Shown piece after piece: positions 8,886 to 18,603 of a DNA stretch of 64,000 nt. A program made the translations under genes and the position numbers. Within the stretch, counting starts at the first letter, position 1. Every line of letters starts with the position of its first letter. Source of the stretch: Prochlorococcus marinus bv. HNLC2 (GTDB lineage Bacteria; Cyanobacteriota; Cyanobacteriia; PCC-6307; Cyanobiaceae); NCBI GenBank assembly GCA_000218745.1, contig GL947595.1, positions 744,532 to 808,531 of the forward strand, given 5' to 3'. The notes under the pieces are model-generated. The model made no database searches and was not told the origin of the DNA. It was given only the letters and a program-made list of their open reading frames with translations.

Positions 8886-9038
8886 ATGGTTAACTTCAAA
8901 AATAAAATAGCTGGTTTAAAACTTACTAAAGAAAATATTCATAATTTAAATATCTATATTTTTCTTGGTTTTAATTTAACACTTGTATCTATTTTAGGTT
9001 TTTTCTGGTTTAACTCTTCTGTTAAAGATGTTGTCTAG
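8886..9038 (+). CDS. small single-span membrane protein (50 aa)
   Basis: A 50-residue ORF starting MVNFKNKIAGLKLTKENIHN with one hydrophobic segment (about residues 23-42, IYIFLGFNLTLVSILGFFWF). The charge pattern predicts a single-span membrane protein with a basic cytoplasmic N-terminus. It follows the 59-residue ORF by 12 bases and precedes rsmB by 44. No family recognised. Confidence 0.5.
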   Translation: MVNFKNKIAGLKLTKENIHNLNIYIFLGFNLTLVSILGFFWFNSSVKDVV

Positions 9039-9082
9039 ATAAAAATTTTTTTAGTATATTTATAATAAATTTTCATAAATAT

Positions 9083-10399
9083 TTGACTGAAGGATATTTG
9101 CAAAGGAAAGCATCATGGCAGGTTCTTTTAAAGGTAAGTTCTGGTAGATATTCTGATCGTGCTATAGATGAAGTATTATCAGATTATAGATTTAATTCGT
9201 TAGATATAGCTTTTATAACTGAACTATCATTTGGTTGCATAAGGTATAGGAAATACCTTGATTTATGGATAGACCATACATCTAAATTGTCACATAAAAA
9301 GCAGCCACCGAAATTACGTTGGTTGCTTCATATAGGTTTATACCAAATATTAAAAATGAGTAAAATTCCTTATTCCGCTTCTATTTCTACTACAGTTGAG
9401 AGCGCTAAAAAGTCAGACTTAAATAAGTTATCTGGTGTTGTTAATGCAATTTTAAGAAATGCAATTAAAAAAATAGAAAATAAAAATTATCCTAATATTC
9501 CAAATAATAAAATTGATAAAATTGCTTTTTTAGATTCATTACCTGAATGGTTAGTAGAGGAAATTATTGATTGGGTAGGAATTAATAATGCGGAAATTAT
9601 TGCTAAATCTTTTAATAAAAAACCTTCAATTGACTTTAGAATAAATACCCTTAAAACAAATATGAAAGATGTAATAGAAGAATTTCGAAATTCAAATTTG
9701 GTTGCGATCGAGATCAAAGATCTTAAAACTGGTGTTGAATTAAAAAGTAAGGCAAGATCTATAAAAAAATTACCCGGTTTTATTGAAGGTAAATGGGTAA
9801 TTCAAGATAGATCTTCTCAATCGATTGCCCCATTATTAAATCCTAAAAAGGGCGATAAAATATTAGATTTATGCGCTGCTCCTGGAACTAAAACAACACA
9901 TTTAGCAGAATTAATAAAAGATGATGGGGAAATATGGGCTATTGATAGATCTAAAGTAAGATTAGATTTATTAAAAGATAATTTAAAAAGACTTGAAATT
10001 AAATGTGTTAAAACTTTTGTAGCTGATACAAATGAATTATTAAAATTAAAGCCAGATTTTTTAAATTATTTTGATAAAGTTCTTTTAGACGCCCCTTGCT
10101 CAGGTATAGGAACATTATCAAGAAATCCAGACGCAAGATGGTCTCTAAGTAATAGGAAAATTGATGAATTAATACAGCTCCAAATAAAATTACTTGAAAG
10201 TAGTAAATATTTTTTAAAAAATAATGGTACTTTAGTTTATTCGACATGCACAATATGCCCAAGGGAGAATAATTTATTAATAAATAGTTTCTTAACAAAA
10301 AATAGTGATATGCATTTAATTAGTGAAAAGCAAATACTTCCTGGTTTTAAAGATAATGGTGATGGATTTTATGCAGCTGTTATTAAGAATAAAAAATAA
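9083..10399 (+). CDS. rsmB: 16S rRNA m5C967 methyltransferase RsmB
   Basis: A 438-residue enzyme that methylates C5 of a 16S rRNA cytosine near the P site. It has an N-terminal NusB-like RNA-binding domain (residues 1-140) and a C-terminal Rossmann methyltransferase domain with the SAM motif LDLCAAPGTKTTHLAEL. The two catalytic cysteines of RNA m5C enzymes are present: PCSGIGT (Cys about 339) and the TCTICPRENN motif (Cys about 387). The start is a TTG. It converges on the penicillin-binding protein gene with a 1-base gap. Confidence 0.93.
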   Translation: MTEGYLQRKASWQVLLKVSSGRYSDRAIDEVLSDYRFNSLDIAFITELSFGCIRYRKYLDLWIDHTSKLSHKKQPPKLRWLLHIGLYQILKMSKIPYSASISTTVESAKKSDLNKLSGVVNAILRNAIKKIENKNYPNIPNNKIDKIAFLDSLPEWLVEEIIDWVGINNAEIIAKSFNKKPSIDFRINTLKTNMKDVIEEFRNSNLVAIEIKDLKTGVELKSKARSIKKLPGFIEGKWVIQDRSSQSIAPLLNPKKGDKILDLCAAPGTKTTHLAELIKDDGEIWAIDRSKVRLDLLKDNLKRLEIKCVKTFVADTNELLKLKPDFLNYFDKVLLDAPCSGIGTLSRNPDARWSLSNRKIDELIQLQIKLLESSKYFLKNNGTLVYSTCTICPRENNLLINSFLTKNSDMHLISEKQILPGFKDNGDGFYAAVIKNKK

Positions 10400-10400
10400 T

Positions 10401-12173
10401 TTATTTACTTAGTAATGATTTTGTTTTATATATTTTCCAAAAACTTGCTGCATCTCCACTAGATAAAATAGTTTTTCTATTATCGTCAAATCCAATCCAA
10501 ATACCTGTAGTGGTATTTTTGATAGAGCCTATAAACCATAAGTCTCGATAATTATCAGAGGTTCCTGTTTTACCAAATACTCTTTCGCTATTTATTGCAG
10601 CGGCTATTCCATTACCCTCTGTTATTGATTTTTCAAGTAATTTATTAATATTATTTATAACTTTTTTACTCATAATTCTTTTTTCAATAGGTTTATTTAA
10701 CCAAATAATTTTTTCATTATTGAATTTAATTTTTTCAATTATTTCTGGTTTAATTATTTTTCCATCATTATTAATTGCAGAATATGCATTACTTATATTC
10801 AATAGACTATCTCCATATGCACCTATAGCTAAAGGTAAAACCTCATCAAATTTTTGGTTATAACCTAATCCAAATAAATTAGCTAAGGTTATTATATTTT
10901 TTAATCCTATTTCTTTAGATATTTTTATTGGAACAATATTTGAAGAATATTTAAATGAATCAATTAATGAGATTTTTCCTCTATATTTCTGTGAAAAATT
11001 TCTTGGACAATATCCATCCCAACATGTTGGTTCATCATAATAAAAATCATTTATATTTTTCCCAATAGAAAGGATGCCAATATATGGAATAATTTTAAAT
11101 GTTGAGCCTAAAGGCCTTATTGCATTTATTACTCTATTAAATTCATTTACTAGTGGACTTCTCCCACTAACAAATGCTCTTATTAAACCACTATTTGATT
11201 CAATTGAAATTAATGCTACTTCAATATCTTTTGGCTTAATATTAGAGGCTAGTTTTTGTGCTTCTTTCTGCCATTGCATAAATAGACTTGATTTAATAAC
11301 GATATAATCATCAAGTTTGAGATCATGATTTAATTTAAATTTTTTAATGGCCTCCTCAAGTATGAAATTAATCAATAATTTGTCATCTTCTAGATTTATT
11401 TCGCTAGATTTTTGATTTAATTTTATTTTCTCTTTTGTTGATTCATAAAGTTCTGTTTTATTGATAAACCCATTTTTATATAAAGAATTTAAAACTTTAT
11501 TTCTATTTTGAATAGCTAAATCATAATTTTTGTAAGGAGAATAAATTGATGGGGCTGGAGTTAATCCAGCTAACAAAGCAACTTCAGATAAAGTTAATTC
11601 ATGAATGAATTTACCAAAATAGATTTTTGCTGCCTCATTGATACCGTTAGCACCAGAACCTAAGTATATTTTATTCAAATAAATTTTAAGAATTTGATTT
11701 TTACTAAATCTCAAATCCATAATTAATGAAATAAGTATTTCTTTAATTTTTCTAAAAAAACTTAATTCATTATTTAAAAATATTAATCTTGATGCTTGTT
11801 GGGTAATAGTACTTCCACCCTCTACGATAGATCCATTCTTAAGATTTATAAGTGAGGCTCTGATTAAGCCCATAATATCAATTCCATGATGTTTTAAAAA
11901 TCTTTTATCCTCTGCAGAGATAAATGCATTTTTAATTAATTGAGGTACTGTTTCTTTCTCATTTGAAATATCAAATTTGCGACTTAATTTACTAATAACT
12001 TCATTATTAGAAGACTCAATTCTATAGCTAAAGCTAACTTGATTTATTGAATTATCTTTGTAAGGGTCATAACTTAATGTGGATTTAATTATATTTGCGA
12101 GGAAAAAATATAACCATATGAAAAAGACTAAAGATGGTAAATAAAAAAGAAATTTTTGCTTTTGGGCTGGCAC
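10401..12173 (-). CDS. class A penicillin-binding protein (glycosyltransferase/transpeptidase)
   Basis: A 590-residue bifunctional peptidoglycan synthase, anchored by one membrane segment (residues 9-29). The GT51 domain has EDKRF with the catalytic Glu near 88, EGGSTITQQ at 118-126, and the following RKIKE motif. The transpeptidase domain has the serine motif SxxK at 357-360, SxN at 410-412, and KTGT at 535-538. It polymerises glycan strands and cross-links peptides in the periplasm. It ends right after the last active-site region with no C-terminal extension. It starts 1 base after the chlG stop on the same strand. Confidence 0.92.
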   Translation of the reverse strand: MPAQKQKFLFYLPSLVFFIWLYFFLANIIKSTLSYDPYKDNSINQVSFSYRIESSNNEVISKLSRKFDISNEKETVPQLIKNAFISAEDKRFLKHHGIDIMGLIRASLINLKNGSIVEGGSTITQQASRLIFLNNELSFFRKIKEILISLIMDLRFSKNQILKIYLNKIYLGSGANGINEAAKIYFGKFIHELTLSEVALLAGLTPAPSIYSPYKNYDLAIQNRNKVLNSLYKNGFINKTELYESTKEKIKLNQKSSEINLEDDKLLINFILEEAIKKFKLNHDLKLDDYIVIKSSLFMQWQKEAQKLASNIKPKDIEVALISIESNSGLIRAFVSGRSPLVNEFNRVINAIRPLGSTFKIIPYIGILSIGKNINDFYYDEPTCWDGYCPRNFSQKYRGKISLIDSFKYSSNIVPIKISKEIGLKNIITLANLFGLGYNQKFDEVLPLAIGAYGDSLLNISNAYSAINNDGKIIKPEIIEKIKFNNEKIIWLNKPIEKRIMSKKVINNINKLLEKSITEGNGIAAAINSERVFGKTGTSDNYRDLWFIGSIKNTTTGIWIGFDDNRKTILSSGDAASFWKIYKTKSLLSK

Positions 12174-12174
12174 C

Positions 12175-13122
12175 TTAAGCGACTAAAAAACTATGGCCAA
12201 TTGCTAAAGCAGTTATTAACATCCCAGTAATTAGAAATGGCTGAGCACTAGCTTGATATTTAACATCATATTTCAAGGGATCTTTTAGTAACCACATATC
12301 TTGAAAAGTAATCTGAGGTATTACTAATAAAACTAGTATGACTGATGCTAAATGTTGGCCAATAGAAATTAATACAATAACCATAGCTAATTGAAAAATA
12401 TCAATTAGAGCTGCACTTATTCTGCTTGCGTTTTTAATTCCAAAAATTACAGGTAATGAATTAAGACCTAATTTAGAATCACCCTCTACACTTTTAAAGT
12501 CATTTATAACCGCTATTCCTAAACCTGAAAGGGAGTAAGCCAAAGTTAATATCGCGGTAATAAAAGTTAACTTACCAAATAAAGCTTGTCCAGCCCACCA
12601 CGGAAGAGCTATATAAGATGCTCCTAAAGCATAATTACCCAACCAGCCATTTTGTTTTAATTTTAAAGGCGGTGCAGAATAGATATAGCTTACAAAAGAT
12701 CCCCCTAGAGCAAGAAGAAAAACAGAAGGGAATTGATGTTTGGCATATAAATCTAATAGATAAGCTACTACTAAACCTAGAATTAAAAGTACCCAAATTT
12801 GAATTTTTACTTGTTTTATTGAAATTGCTCCTGAAGGGATAGGTCTATTAGGCTCATTTATAGCATCAATTTCTTTATCGAAAAAATCATTAATTGTTTG
12901 AGTATAACCTGCAAGTAAGGGACCACTCATAAGCATGCAAGCAAGAGATGCTAGAACATTAGAAAATGTCCAAGTAAAATTGCCGCTTGCAGCCGCTCCG
13001 CAAATTACTCCCCATATTAAAGGAATCCAAGTTATTGGCTTCATAAGTTGGATTCTAAGTTTCCACAAACTTTTAGTTTCCGAAGCTCCTTTTATTCCTA
13101 AGAGTTGTTTTGGATCATTCAC
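12175..13122 (-). CDS. chlG: chlorophyll synthase
   Basis: A 315-residue integral membrane prenyltransferase that esterifies (divinyl-)chlorophyllide a with phytyl or geranylgeranyl diphosphate. The Mg-diphosphate motif NDFFDKEID is at residues 78-86, followed by EPNRPIPSG; the second Asp-rich motif is near NDFKSVEGD. About eight membrane segments follow in the UbiA-family pattern. The N-terminal KGASETKSLWKLR stretch is typical of cyanobacterial ChlG. It lies between a PetP-like gene and a peptidoglycan synthase on the same strand. Confidence 0.96.
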   Translation of the reverse strand: MNDPKQLLGIKGASETKSLWKLRIQLMKPITWIPLIWGVICGAAASGNFTWTFSNVLASLACMLMSGPLLAGYTQTINDFFDKEIDAINEPNRPIPSGAISIKQVKIQIWVLLILGLVVAYLLDLYAKHQFPSVFLLALGGSFVSYIYSAPPLKLKQNGWLGNYALGASYIALPWWAGQALFGKLTFITAILTLAYSLSGLGIAVINDFKSVEGDSKLGLNSLPVIFGIKNASRISAALIDIFQLAMVIVLISIGQHLASVILVLLVIPQITFQDMWLLKDPLKYDVKYQASAQPFLITGMLITALAIGHSFLVA

Positions 13123-13129
13123 TTAACAA

Positions 13130-13354
13130 TTAACCTCGTTCAATTTCTTCAGGGAAAAACCAATTTTCCTGACCAGATTGGAATTGTACTACTAAGCCAA
13201 TACTTCTCCCATCTGACATTTTATATCCTTTAATTGTAGCTCTTGAATCAATTGATATTTGTTCAATAAGCTTACTCGGTAATCTATCTTTAACTTTATC
13301 TATATTTATTTTAATTTTACTACCTATTCTTGGTAATAATTTTGTGTCATCCAT
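13130..13354 (-). CDS. petP: DUF2862 protein, PetP-like cytochrome b6f subunit
   Basis: A 74-residue SH3-like protein of family DUF2862. It starts with PRIGSKIKI and ends with GQENWFFPEEIE, the pattern of the family. Its Synechocystis homologue (Ssr2998) was found with the cytochrome b6f complex and tunes electron flow. The assignment here is by family; no gene of the complex is adjacent. It lies 7 bases upstream of chlG on the same strand and is divergent from hisF. Confidence 0.7.
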   Translation of the reverse strand: MDDTKLLPRIGSKIKINIDKVKDRLPSKLIEQISIDSRATIKGYKMSDGRSIGLVVQFQSGQENWFFPEEIERG

Positions 13355-13413
13355 AACGTTATAAAATAGAATCTATAAGCAAGATTAACAGTATTTGGAC
13401 AAATTTTTTTAAA

Positions 13414-14184
13414 ATGGTTGCTCTTCGTTTAATACCCTGTTTAGATATAGCGAATGGACGAGTTGTAAAAGGCGTCAATTTTGTAAACCTTAGAGATGCT
13501 GGAGATCCTGTTGAATTAGCTTGCCTTTACTCGGATGAAGGTGCTGATGAACTTGTCTTCTTAGATATTAAAGCTACTTTTGAAAACAGAAAAACATTAA
13601 TTGATTTAGTCTCTAGAACAGCTAAAACTTTGAAAATTCCTTTTACAGTCGGGGGAGGCATTAATTCTGTAGAGTCTATTAATGAATTATTAAGGGCTGG
13701 AGCTGATAAAGTGAGCATTAATTCATCAGCAGTAAAAAATCCTGCACTCATATCTGAAAGTTCAAAAAAATTTGGTAGACAATGTATTGTTGTAGCAATT
13801 GATGCTAGAAAAAAATTTAATAAATCTGATGAATGGGAAGTTTATATAAAAGGTGGTAGAGAGAATACACAATTAGATGTAATAAGTTGGGCTAAAAGAG
13901 TTGAAAAACTTGGCGCTGGTGAAATCTTATTAACTTCTATGGATGGAGATGGTACTCAATTAGGATATGATTTACTTCTTACTGAAAAAGTATCAAGCGC
14001 TGTAAATATTCCTGTTATCGCATCTGGAGGAGCTGGTAGTTTAGATGATATCTTTGAAGCTTTTGTCAAAGGTAAAGCATCAGCAGCTCTTCTAGCTTCT
14101 TTATTACATGATAAAAAACTTACAATTAAAGAAATAAAATCTTATCTTTTAGAAAAAAATCTTGTTATTAGGCCTTATGAATGA
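13414..14184 (+). CDS. hisF: imidazole glycerol phosphate synthase subunit HisF
   Basis: A 256-residue (beta/alpha)8 barrel that, with the glutaminase HisH, converts PRFAR plus ammonia to IGP and AICAR in histidine synthesis. The catalytic Asp11 is in [15 protein letters not shown], and the second catalytic Asp lies in VVAIDARKK near residue 131. Phosphate-binding loops TVGGGINS and ASGGAG are intact. Complete with the usual length. hisH is not in the window. Confidence 0.96.
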   Translation: MVALRLIPCLDIANGRVVKGVNFVNLRDAGDPVELACLYSDEGADELVFLDIKATFENRKTLIDLVSRTAKTLKIPFTVGGGINSVESINELLRAGADKVSINSSAVKNPALISESSKKFGRQCIVVAIDARKKFNKSDEWEVYIKGGRENTQLDVISWAKRVEKLGAGEILLTSMDGDGTQLGYDLLLTEKVSSAVNIPVIASGGAGSLDDIFEAFVKGKASAALLASLLHDKKLTIKEIKSYLLEKNLVIRPYE

Positions 14185-14215
14185 AGAACTTAATAACAAA
14201 ACTATGAATTGATTA

Positions 14216-14917
14216 ATGTTTTTTCGGACTTCAAAAAATGTAAAAAATATTTTTAATAATGTTTCTTACAAATATGATTTTTTAAATGATTTATTAAGTT
14301 TAGGTCTTCATAACTTATGGAAACGAGAATTAGTAAGTCTTGCGAACCCAAGGGCTGGAGAAAATTGGGGGGATTTATGTTGTGGTACTGGAGATATTTC
14401 TTTTATTATAAATAAAAAGGTATTACCTAATGGGAGGGTTATAGGAATTGATAATGCAGAATCAATTTTAGATATTGCTAAGAAAAAATCAGAAAATGTA
14501 AAAAATAATTCTATCATTTGGCATCAAGAGGATATCTTTAATATTAAAAAAGAAGACTATAGATTTGACGGGATATGTATGTCATATGGTTTGAGAAATT
14601 TAAATAATGTTTATAAGGGATTAACAAAAGTTTATGAAATCTTAAAAGAAGATGGAAAAGCAGCCTTTTTAGATTTTAATCATGCAAAAGAAAAATCTTT
14701 GACGGATAAATTTCAGAAATTATATTTACGTAATATTGTTGTACCTATTTCATCTATATTTAAACTTAGCAAAGAGTATTCTTATATTGAAAAAAGTATT
14801 GAAGATTTTCCCTGCGGTGAAGAATTAATTAAAATTTCGAATAAAATTGGTTTTAAAAAGATCCAATTTAAGACACTATTTTTTGGACAAATGTGTATTT
14901 TATTAATACAAAAATAG
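14216..14917 (+). CDS. menG: demethylphylloquinone/demethylmenaquinone C-methyltransferase (UbiE/MenG family)
   Basis: A 233-residue SAM-dependent methyltransferase of the UbiE family. The SAM site GDLCCGTGDISF is near residue 52 and the family signature YDFLNDLLSLGLHNLWKR is near the N-terminus. In cyanobacteria this enzyme completes phylloquinone, the photosystem I A1 cofactor, by methylating 2-phytyl-naphthoquinone. The start is ATG 31 bases after hisF. It converges on the DciA-like gene. Confidence 0.9.
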   Translation: MFFRTSKNVKNIFNNVSYKYDFLNDLLSLGLHNLWKRELVSLANPRAGENWGDLCCGTGDISFIINKKVLPNGRVIGIDNAESILDIAKKKSENVKNNSIIWHQEDIFNIKKEDYRFDGICMSYGLRNLNNVYKGLTKVYEILKEDGKAAFLDFNHAKEKSLTDKFQKLYLRNIVVPISSIFKLSKEYSYIEKSIEDFPCGEELIKISNKIGFKKIQFKTLFFGQMCILLIQK

Positions 14918-14924
14918 TTAAAAC

Positions 14925-15383
14925 TTAGTTTTTATTTCTCCAGCAGAAAGTACAACTGCCCCATCTTTCAATTTCTCCTTTTGGGGCGGGTCTATTACAA
15001 TTCTTACATAATATTATTTCTTTATTTTTAACTCTGCTTGGGTGATTATCCCAAATTTTTTTTGTATCAATAAAATTATTTTCATACTTATTATCTTGAT
15101 AATTTTGAATAATCCTTATATTTTTTACATGAATTCCTAATCGAATAATTGACTCTTTTAATTTATGTTTGTTATAAAGCAACGCCTGCCTCCATTGGGG
15201 ATTATTCGCAACAATAGTAAGAATATTATTTTCAATTTTTAATGGTCTACATTCCTTAGCTAAATCTGCTCCAACAATGTTTATCCATTGAGAAGATAAT
15301 GATAATATTACATCTAATTCTGACCAAGACTTTTTAAATTGTTTAAGACAATTTTTTAAGGTTTCTGGTTTTCTTTTATCCAA
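14925..15383 (-). CDS. DUF721 protein, DciA-like helicase loader candidate
   Basis: A 152-residue protein. Residues 1-95 form a DUF721 domain (SLSSQWINIVGADLAKECRP, then NPQWRQALLYNK), the domain of DciA, a bacterial loader or operator of the DnaB replicative helicase. A linker is followed by a C-terminal zinc-ribbon-like tail with two Cys pairs (CKNC and CTFC). The tail is extra compared with minimal DciA. Replication role is inference from the domain. It is divergent from birA. Confidence 0.75.
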   Translation of the reverse strand: MDKRKPETLKNCLKQFKKSWSELDVILSLSSQWINIVGADLAKECRPLKIENNILTIVANNPQWRQALLYNKHKLKESIIRLGIHVKNIRIIQNYQDNKYENNFIDTKKIWDNHPSRVKNKEIILCKNCNRPAPKGEIERWGSCTFCWRNKN

Positions 15384-15484
15384 TTTTAAAAAATAGTTGC
15401 TTATTAATTTTAAAAATTAAGGTTATTATTAAAATTTATAATCTCATAATAAGTATTATGTATTAGTTAAGTGCTTAAAAATTT

Positions 15485-16228
15485 GTGAAAATTAATGGAT
15501 CTGCAGCTAAAACTTCATATTTTTATAAGAAAACAAAGCAATATTTCCCTAACTGGAAATTAATTTATAAATTTAAATGTACTAGCACAGAACATTTGCT
15601 TGATGAATATTTAAAATTAAATAATTTAAAAAATATTCCAATTGCAATCTTCTCTAGATCTCAATCTTTAGGATTTGGACGTTATGAAAGAAAATGGTTT
15701 TCCCCTAATGGAGGGATCTGGTTTAGTGCAGCTTATCCTATTAAATCAAAAACATTTATCTCAGAACTCTTTTCTATTTCAATAGCTTATAAATTATGCG
15801 AAATGTTATCTGAGGAATCGATAAACGTTAGTTTAAAATGGCCTAATGATATTTTTTATGGATCAAAGAAGCTAATTGGATTTTTACCAAAAGTTGTAAC
15901 TAGAGGAGAACAAACTAATTATGTAAGAGTTGGATTTGGTATGAATTTAAATAATAAAAGTCCTTTGAAAGGAATATCCTTATGCAAAATTTTAAATAAA
16001 AAGAATTTATGTGAGTCTTATTGGTCATCAAAAATTCTCCATGTTTTTAATGAAGCAATTAATATCAATAAAAAGAGAGATTTTATTATACATGGAGCTA
16101 ATAAATTCTTAAATAAAACTTATTTACCAAAAGAATATATTGAAAATGATTGGATAATAAAAAATATTGATTCAAGAGGTGGTTTAGTTATTTCTAAAGA
16201 TGAAGATCAAAAAATAATAAATTTGTAG
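15485..16228 (+). CDS. birA: biotin--[acetyl-CoA carboxylase] ligase
   Basis: A 247-residue ligase that adenylates biotin and attaches it to the AccB lysine, needed for fatty acid synthesis. The biotinyl-AMP loop region reads SLGFGRYERKWFSPNGGIWFS, a variant of the usual GRGRxGRxW, and the catalytic lysine block is LKWPNDIFYGSKKLIGFLP. There is no N-terminal helix-turn-helix, so it is a ligase without repressor function. The start is GTG. It converges on an ABC ATPase gene with a 1-base gap. Confidence 0.85.
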   Translation: MKINGSAAKTSYFYKKTKQYFPNWKLIYKFKCTSTEHLLDEYLKLNNLKNIPIAIFSRSQSLGFGRYERKWFSPNGGIWFSAAYPIKSKTFISELFSISIAYKLCEMLSEESINVSLKWPNDIFYGSKKLIGFLPKVVTRGEQTNYVRVGFGMNLNNKSPLKGISLCKILNKKNLCESYWSSKILHVFNEAININKKRDFIIHGANKFLNKTYLPKEYIENDWIIKNIDSRGGLVISKDEDQKIINL

Positions 16229-16229
16229 A

Positions 16230-16916
16230 TTATTTATTTTTAGATAATTCAATTAACTTACCATCTTTAAATCTTGCAATTTTTTGAGCTCTTCTAGCTA
16301 CTTCATTCTCATGAGTGACAAGTACTATTGTGATTCCAGATTGGTGAAGTTTATCAAAAAGATCAAGCACATCTTCTGTAGTCTGAGAATCTAAAGCTCC
16401 AGTAGGTTCATCTGCTAATAATAGTGAAGGTTTATTAATAATTGCTCTTGCGATAGCAACTCTTTGTTGTTGTCCCCCAGATAATTGGTTCGGTTTATTG
16501 TTGATTCGTTCATTAAGGCCAACTCTCATTAAGGCTTCTTTGGCTCTCTTTTCTCTCTCCTCAGAATTTACACCTGCATAAATCATTGGAAGCATTACGT
16601 TCTCCAATGCTGTTGCATCCATTAATAGATGAAATTGTTGAAAAACAAAACCTAATTTTTGATTTCTTAATTCTGCTAATTCGTCATCAGATAAATGTTC
16701 TACCGAATAATCATTTAATTTATATTGACCAGAAGAAGGCCTATCTAAGCAGCCTAAAATATTCATAGCCGTACTTTTGCCTGATCCACTAGCACCCATT
16801 ACAGCAAGATAGTCTCCTCTATGTATATCTATGCTTACTTCATCTAATGCTTTTACAATAAGATTATCTTTACCGTATGTTTTTGATACATTTTCTAAAC
16901 AAGCAACAACACTCAT
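16230..16916 (-). CDS. ABC transporter ATP-binding protein, MacB/LolD/DevA type
   Basis: A 228-residue ABC ATPase with Walker A GASGSGKST at 41-49, signature LSGGQQQRVAIARA near 144, Walker B LLLADEPTGALDS, and the H-loop VTHE. The sequence resembles MacB, LolD and cyanobacterial DevA, ATPases of mechanotransmission-type exporters. No permease is adjacent, so the substrate is unknown. It lies 5 bases downstream of ndhB on the same strand. Confidence 0.88.
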   Translation of the reverse strand: MSVVACLENVSKTYGKDNLIVKALDEVSIDIHRGDYLAVMGASGSGKSTAMNILGCLDRPSSGQYKLNDYSVEHLSDDELAELRNQKLGFVFQQFHLLMDATALENVMLPMIYAGVNSEEREKRAKEALMRVGLNERINNKPNQLSGGQQQRVAIARAIINKPSLLLADEPTGALDSQTTEDVLDLFDKLHQSGITIVLVTHENEVARRAQKIARFKDGKLIELSKNK

Positions 16917-16921
16917 TATTT

Positions 16922-18451
16922 TTAATTAATTAATGAATAGAAATTAATAGTAGCTAAGCTTTTTTGAAGAAAAGGAGTTTCGGAGACAGCTGTATTAGCT
17001 AGTTTAAAAAGAGGATTGGAGAGAATTCCTCCAAGAGCGGTCACTGCTAAACATGTATATAATGCAACTCTTAGCGGAGGTAAGCCAACAACATCCCATT
17101 TTGTTTCAGGATAAGATTTTACAATTTCTGATGCTTCTTGAGGTTCTTTTACTACCATCATTTTTATTACAGAGATGTAGTAGTAAATAGATATTACGGA
17201 AGTAACTAAACCTACTATTACTAATAGATATTGTTGATCAGCCCACCCTGCAAAAAAGAGATAAATTTTTCCAAAGAAACCTAACATTGGAGGTAATCCT
17301 CCAAGAGATAGCAAGCATATACTTAAACCCAAGGTTATCAAGGGATCTTTTTGATACAAACCTGAATAATCAGTTATTTTATCTGAACCAGTTCTTAAAG
17401 AGAAAAGAATTACGCATGAAAAAGCTCCTAAATTCATAAATAAGTATGCAGCAAGATAAAGAACAGCTGCAGAAAGACCATCCTGTGTGCCTGATACTAT
17501 TCCAATCATTACGAAACCTGCTTGTCCAATGGAACTATAAGCCAACATTCTTTTCATTGAAGTCTGCGCTAAAGCAACAACGTTTCCAAGTACCATACTT
17601 AGGATGGCTAATATTGTAAAAAGTAATTTCCATTGAGCATCAAAAGAAGTAAAGCTAGTAATTAATATTCTGATTGCAAATGCAAATCCTGCTGTCTTAG
17701 ATCCAACAGAAAGAAAAGCAACTACTGGGGTTGGCGAACCTTCATATACGTCTGGAGTCCATTGGTGAAAAGGAACTGCAGCAATTTTAAAGGCTACTGT
17801 TGATAATACAAAAACAAGCGCTATAGAGGTAATGAAGGAGGGTTTATTTATTAATTCAATGCCAATATTTTCAAGATTAGTTGATCCACTTAGTCCATAA
17901 AGAAGTGATGATCCATATAGGTAGACAGCAGCAGCTGCTGATCCAACGAGAAGATATTTTAATGCAGCTTCAGAGCTTCTTGGATCTCTCTTTAAATATC
18001 CAGAAAGTAAATAACTTGCAACTGATAATGTTTCTAGAGATATAAATACACTTACTAAGTCAGTAGATCCACACAAAAGCATTGCTCCTAGTGTCGCTGA
18101 TAAAACTATTGCTGCAAACTCTCCTATAGGACTTCCACTCTGTTCTGTATAACGCCAACTGATAGATAATGATATTAGCGTTGAAAGTGAAATAATACCT
18201 CTAAATGCTAATGATAAATTGTCAGAAATAAATGAGCCAAGAAAAGCGCTATCAGCTGGATTACTCCATTGAAAAGCTAATGCGACAAGGGAACTACCAA
18301 GTGATACGTAACAAATAATCGGAGCCCATTTGGATGCTGTTTTTTCTCCTGCTAGATCAACTATTAGGGTCCCAACAATTCCAAGCAATATAAAAGCTTC
18401 AGGAATAATTGCCTGAGCATTAAGATTAAATGTGAGGATTTCGTTAGGCAC
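16922..18451 (-). CDS. ndhB: NAD(P)H-quinone oxidoreductase subunit 2 (NDH-1)
   Basis: A 509-residue proton-pumping membrane subunit of NDH-1, with about 14 membrane segments. The conserved Lys-containing segment and the [16 protein letters not shown] motif identify subunit 2/NdhB. NDH-1 carries cyclic electron flow around photosystem I and respiration from reduced ferredoxin. Length matches cyanobacterial NdhB. It is divergent from topA with about 150 AT-rich bases between. Confidence 0.95.
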   Translation of the reverse strand: MPNEILTFNLNAQAIIPEAFILLGIVGTLIVDLAGEKTASKWAPIICYVSLGSSLVALAFQWSNPADSAFLGSFISDNLSLAFRGIISLSTLISLSISWRYTEQSGSPIGEFAAIVLSATLGAMLLCGSTDLVSVFISLETLSVASYLLSGYLKRDPRSSEAALKYLLVGSAAAAVYLYGSSLLYGLSGSTNLENIGIELINKPSFITSIALVFVLSTVAFKIAAVPFHQWTPDVYEGSPTPVVAFLSVGSKTAGFAFAIRILITSFTSFDAQWKLLFTILAILSMVLGNVVALAQTSMKRMLAYSSIGQAGFVMIGIVSGTQDGLSAAVLYLAAYLFMNLGAFSCVILFSLRTGSDKITDYSGLYQKDPLITLGLSICLLSLGGLPPMLGFFGKIYLFFAGWADQQYLLVIVGLVTSVISIYYYISVIKMMVVKEPQEASEIVKSYPETKWDVVGLPPLRVALYTCLAVTALGGILSNPLFKLANTAVSETPFLQKSLATINFYSLIN

Positions 18452-18603
18452 TAATTTAAAAAATTTGTTTGAATTTAGGATTAATAGTTAATATTAACTT
18501 GATTATAATTTGTAGGCGGGTTAATTGTAATTCTCAAGAATTAATACTTGAGGATTTTCAATTAACCATAATATGCCTAAATGGAATAAAAAACTAATTT
18601 TTA

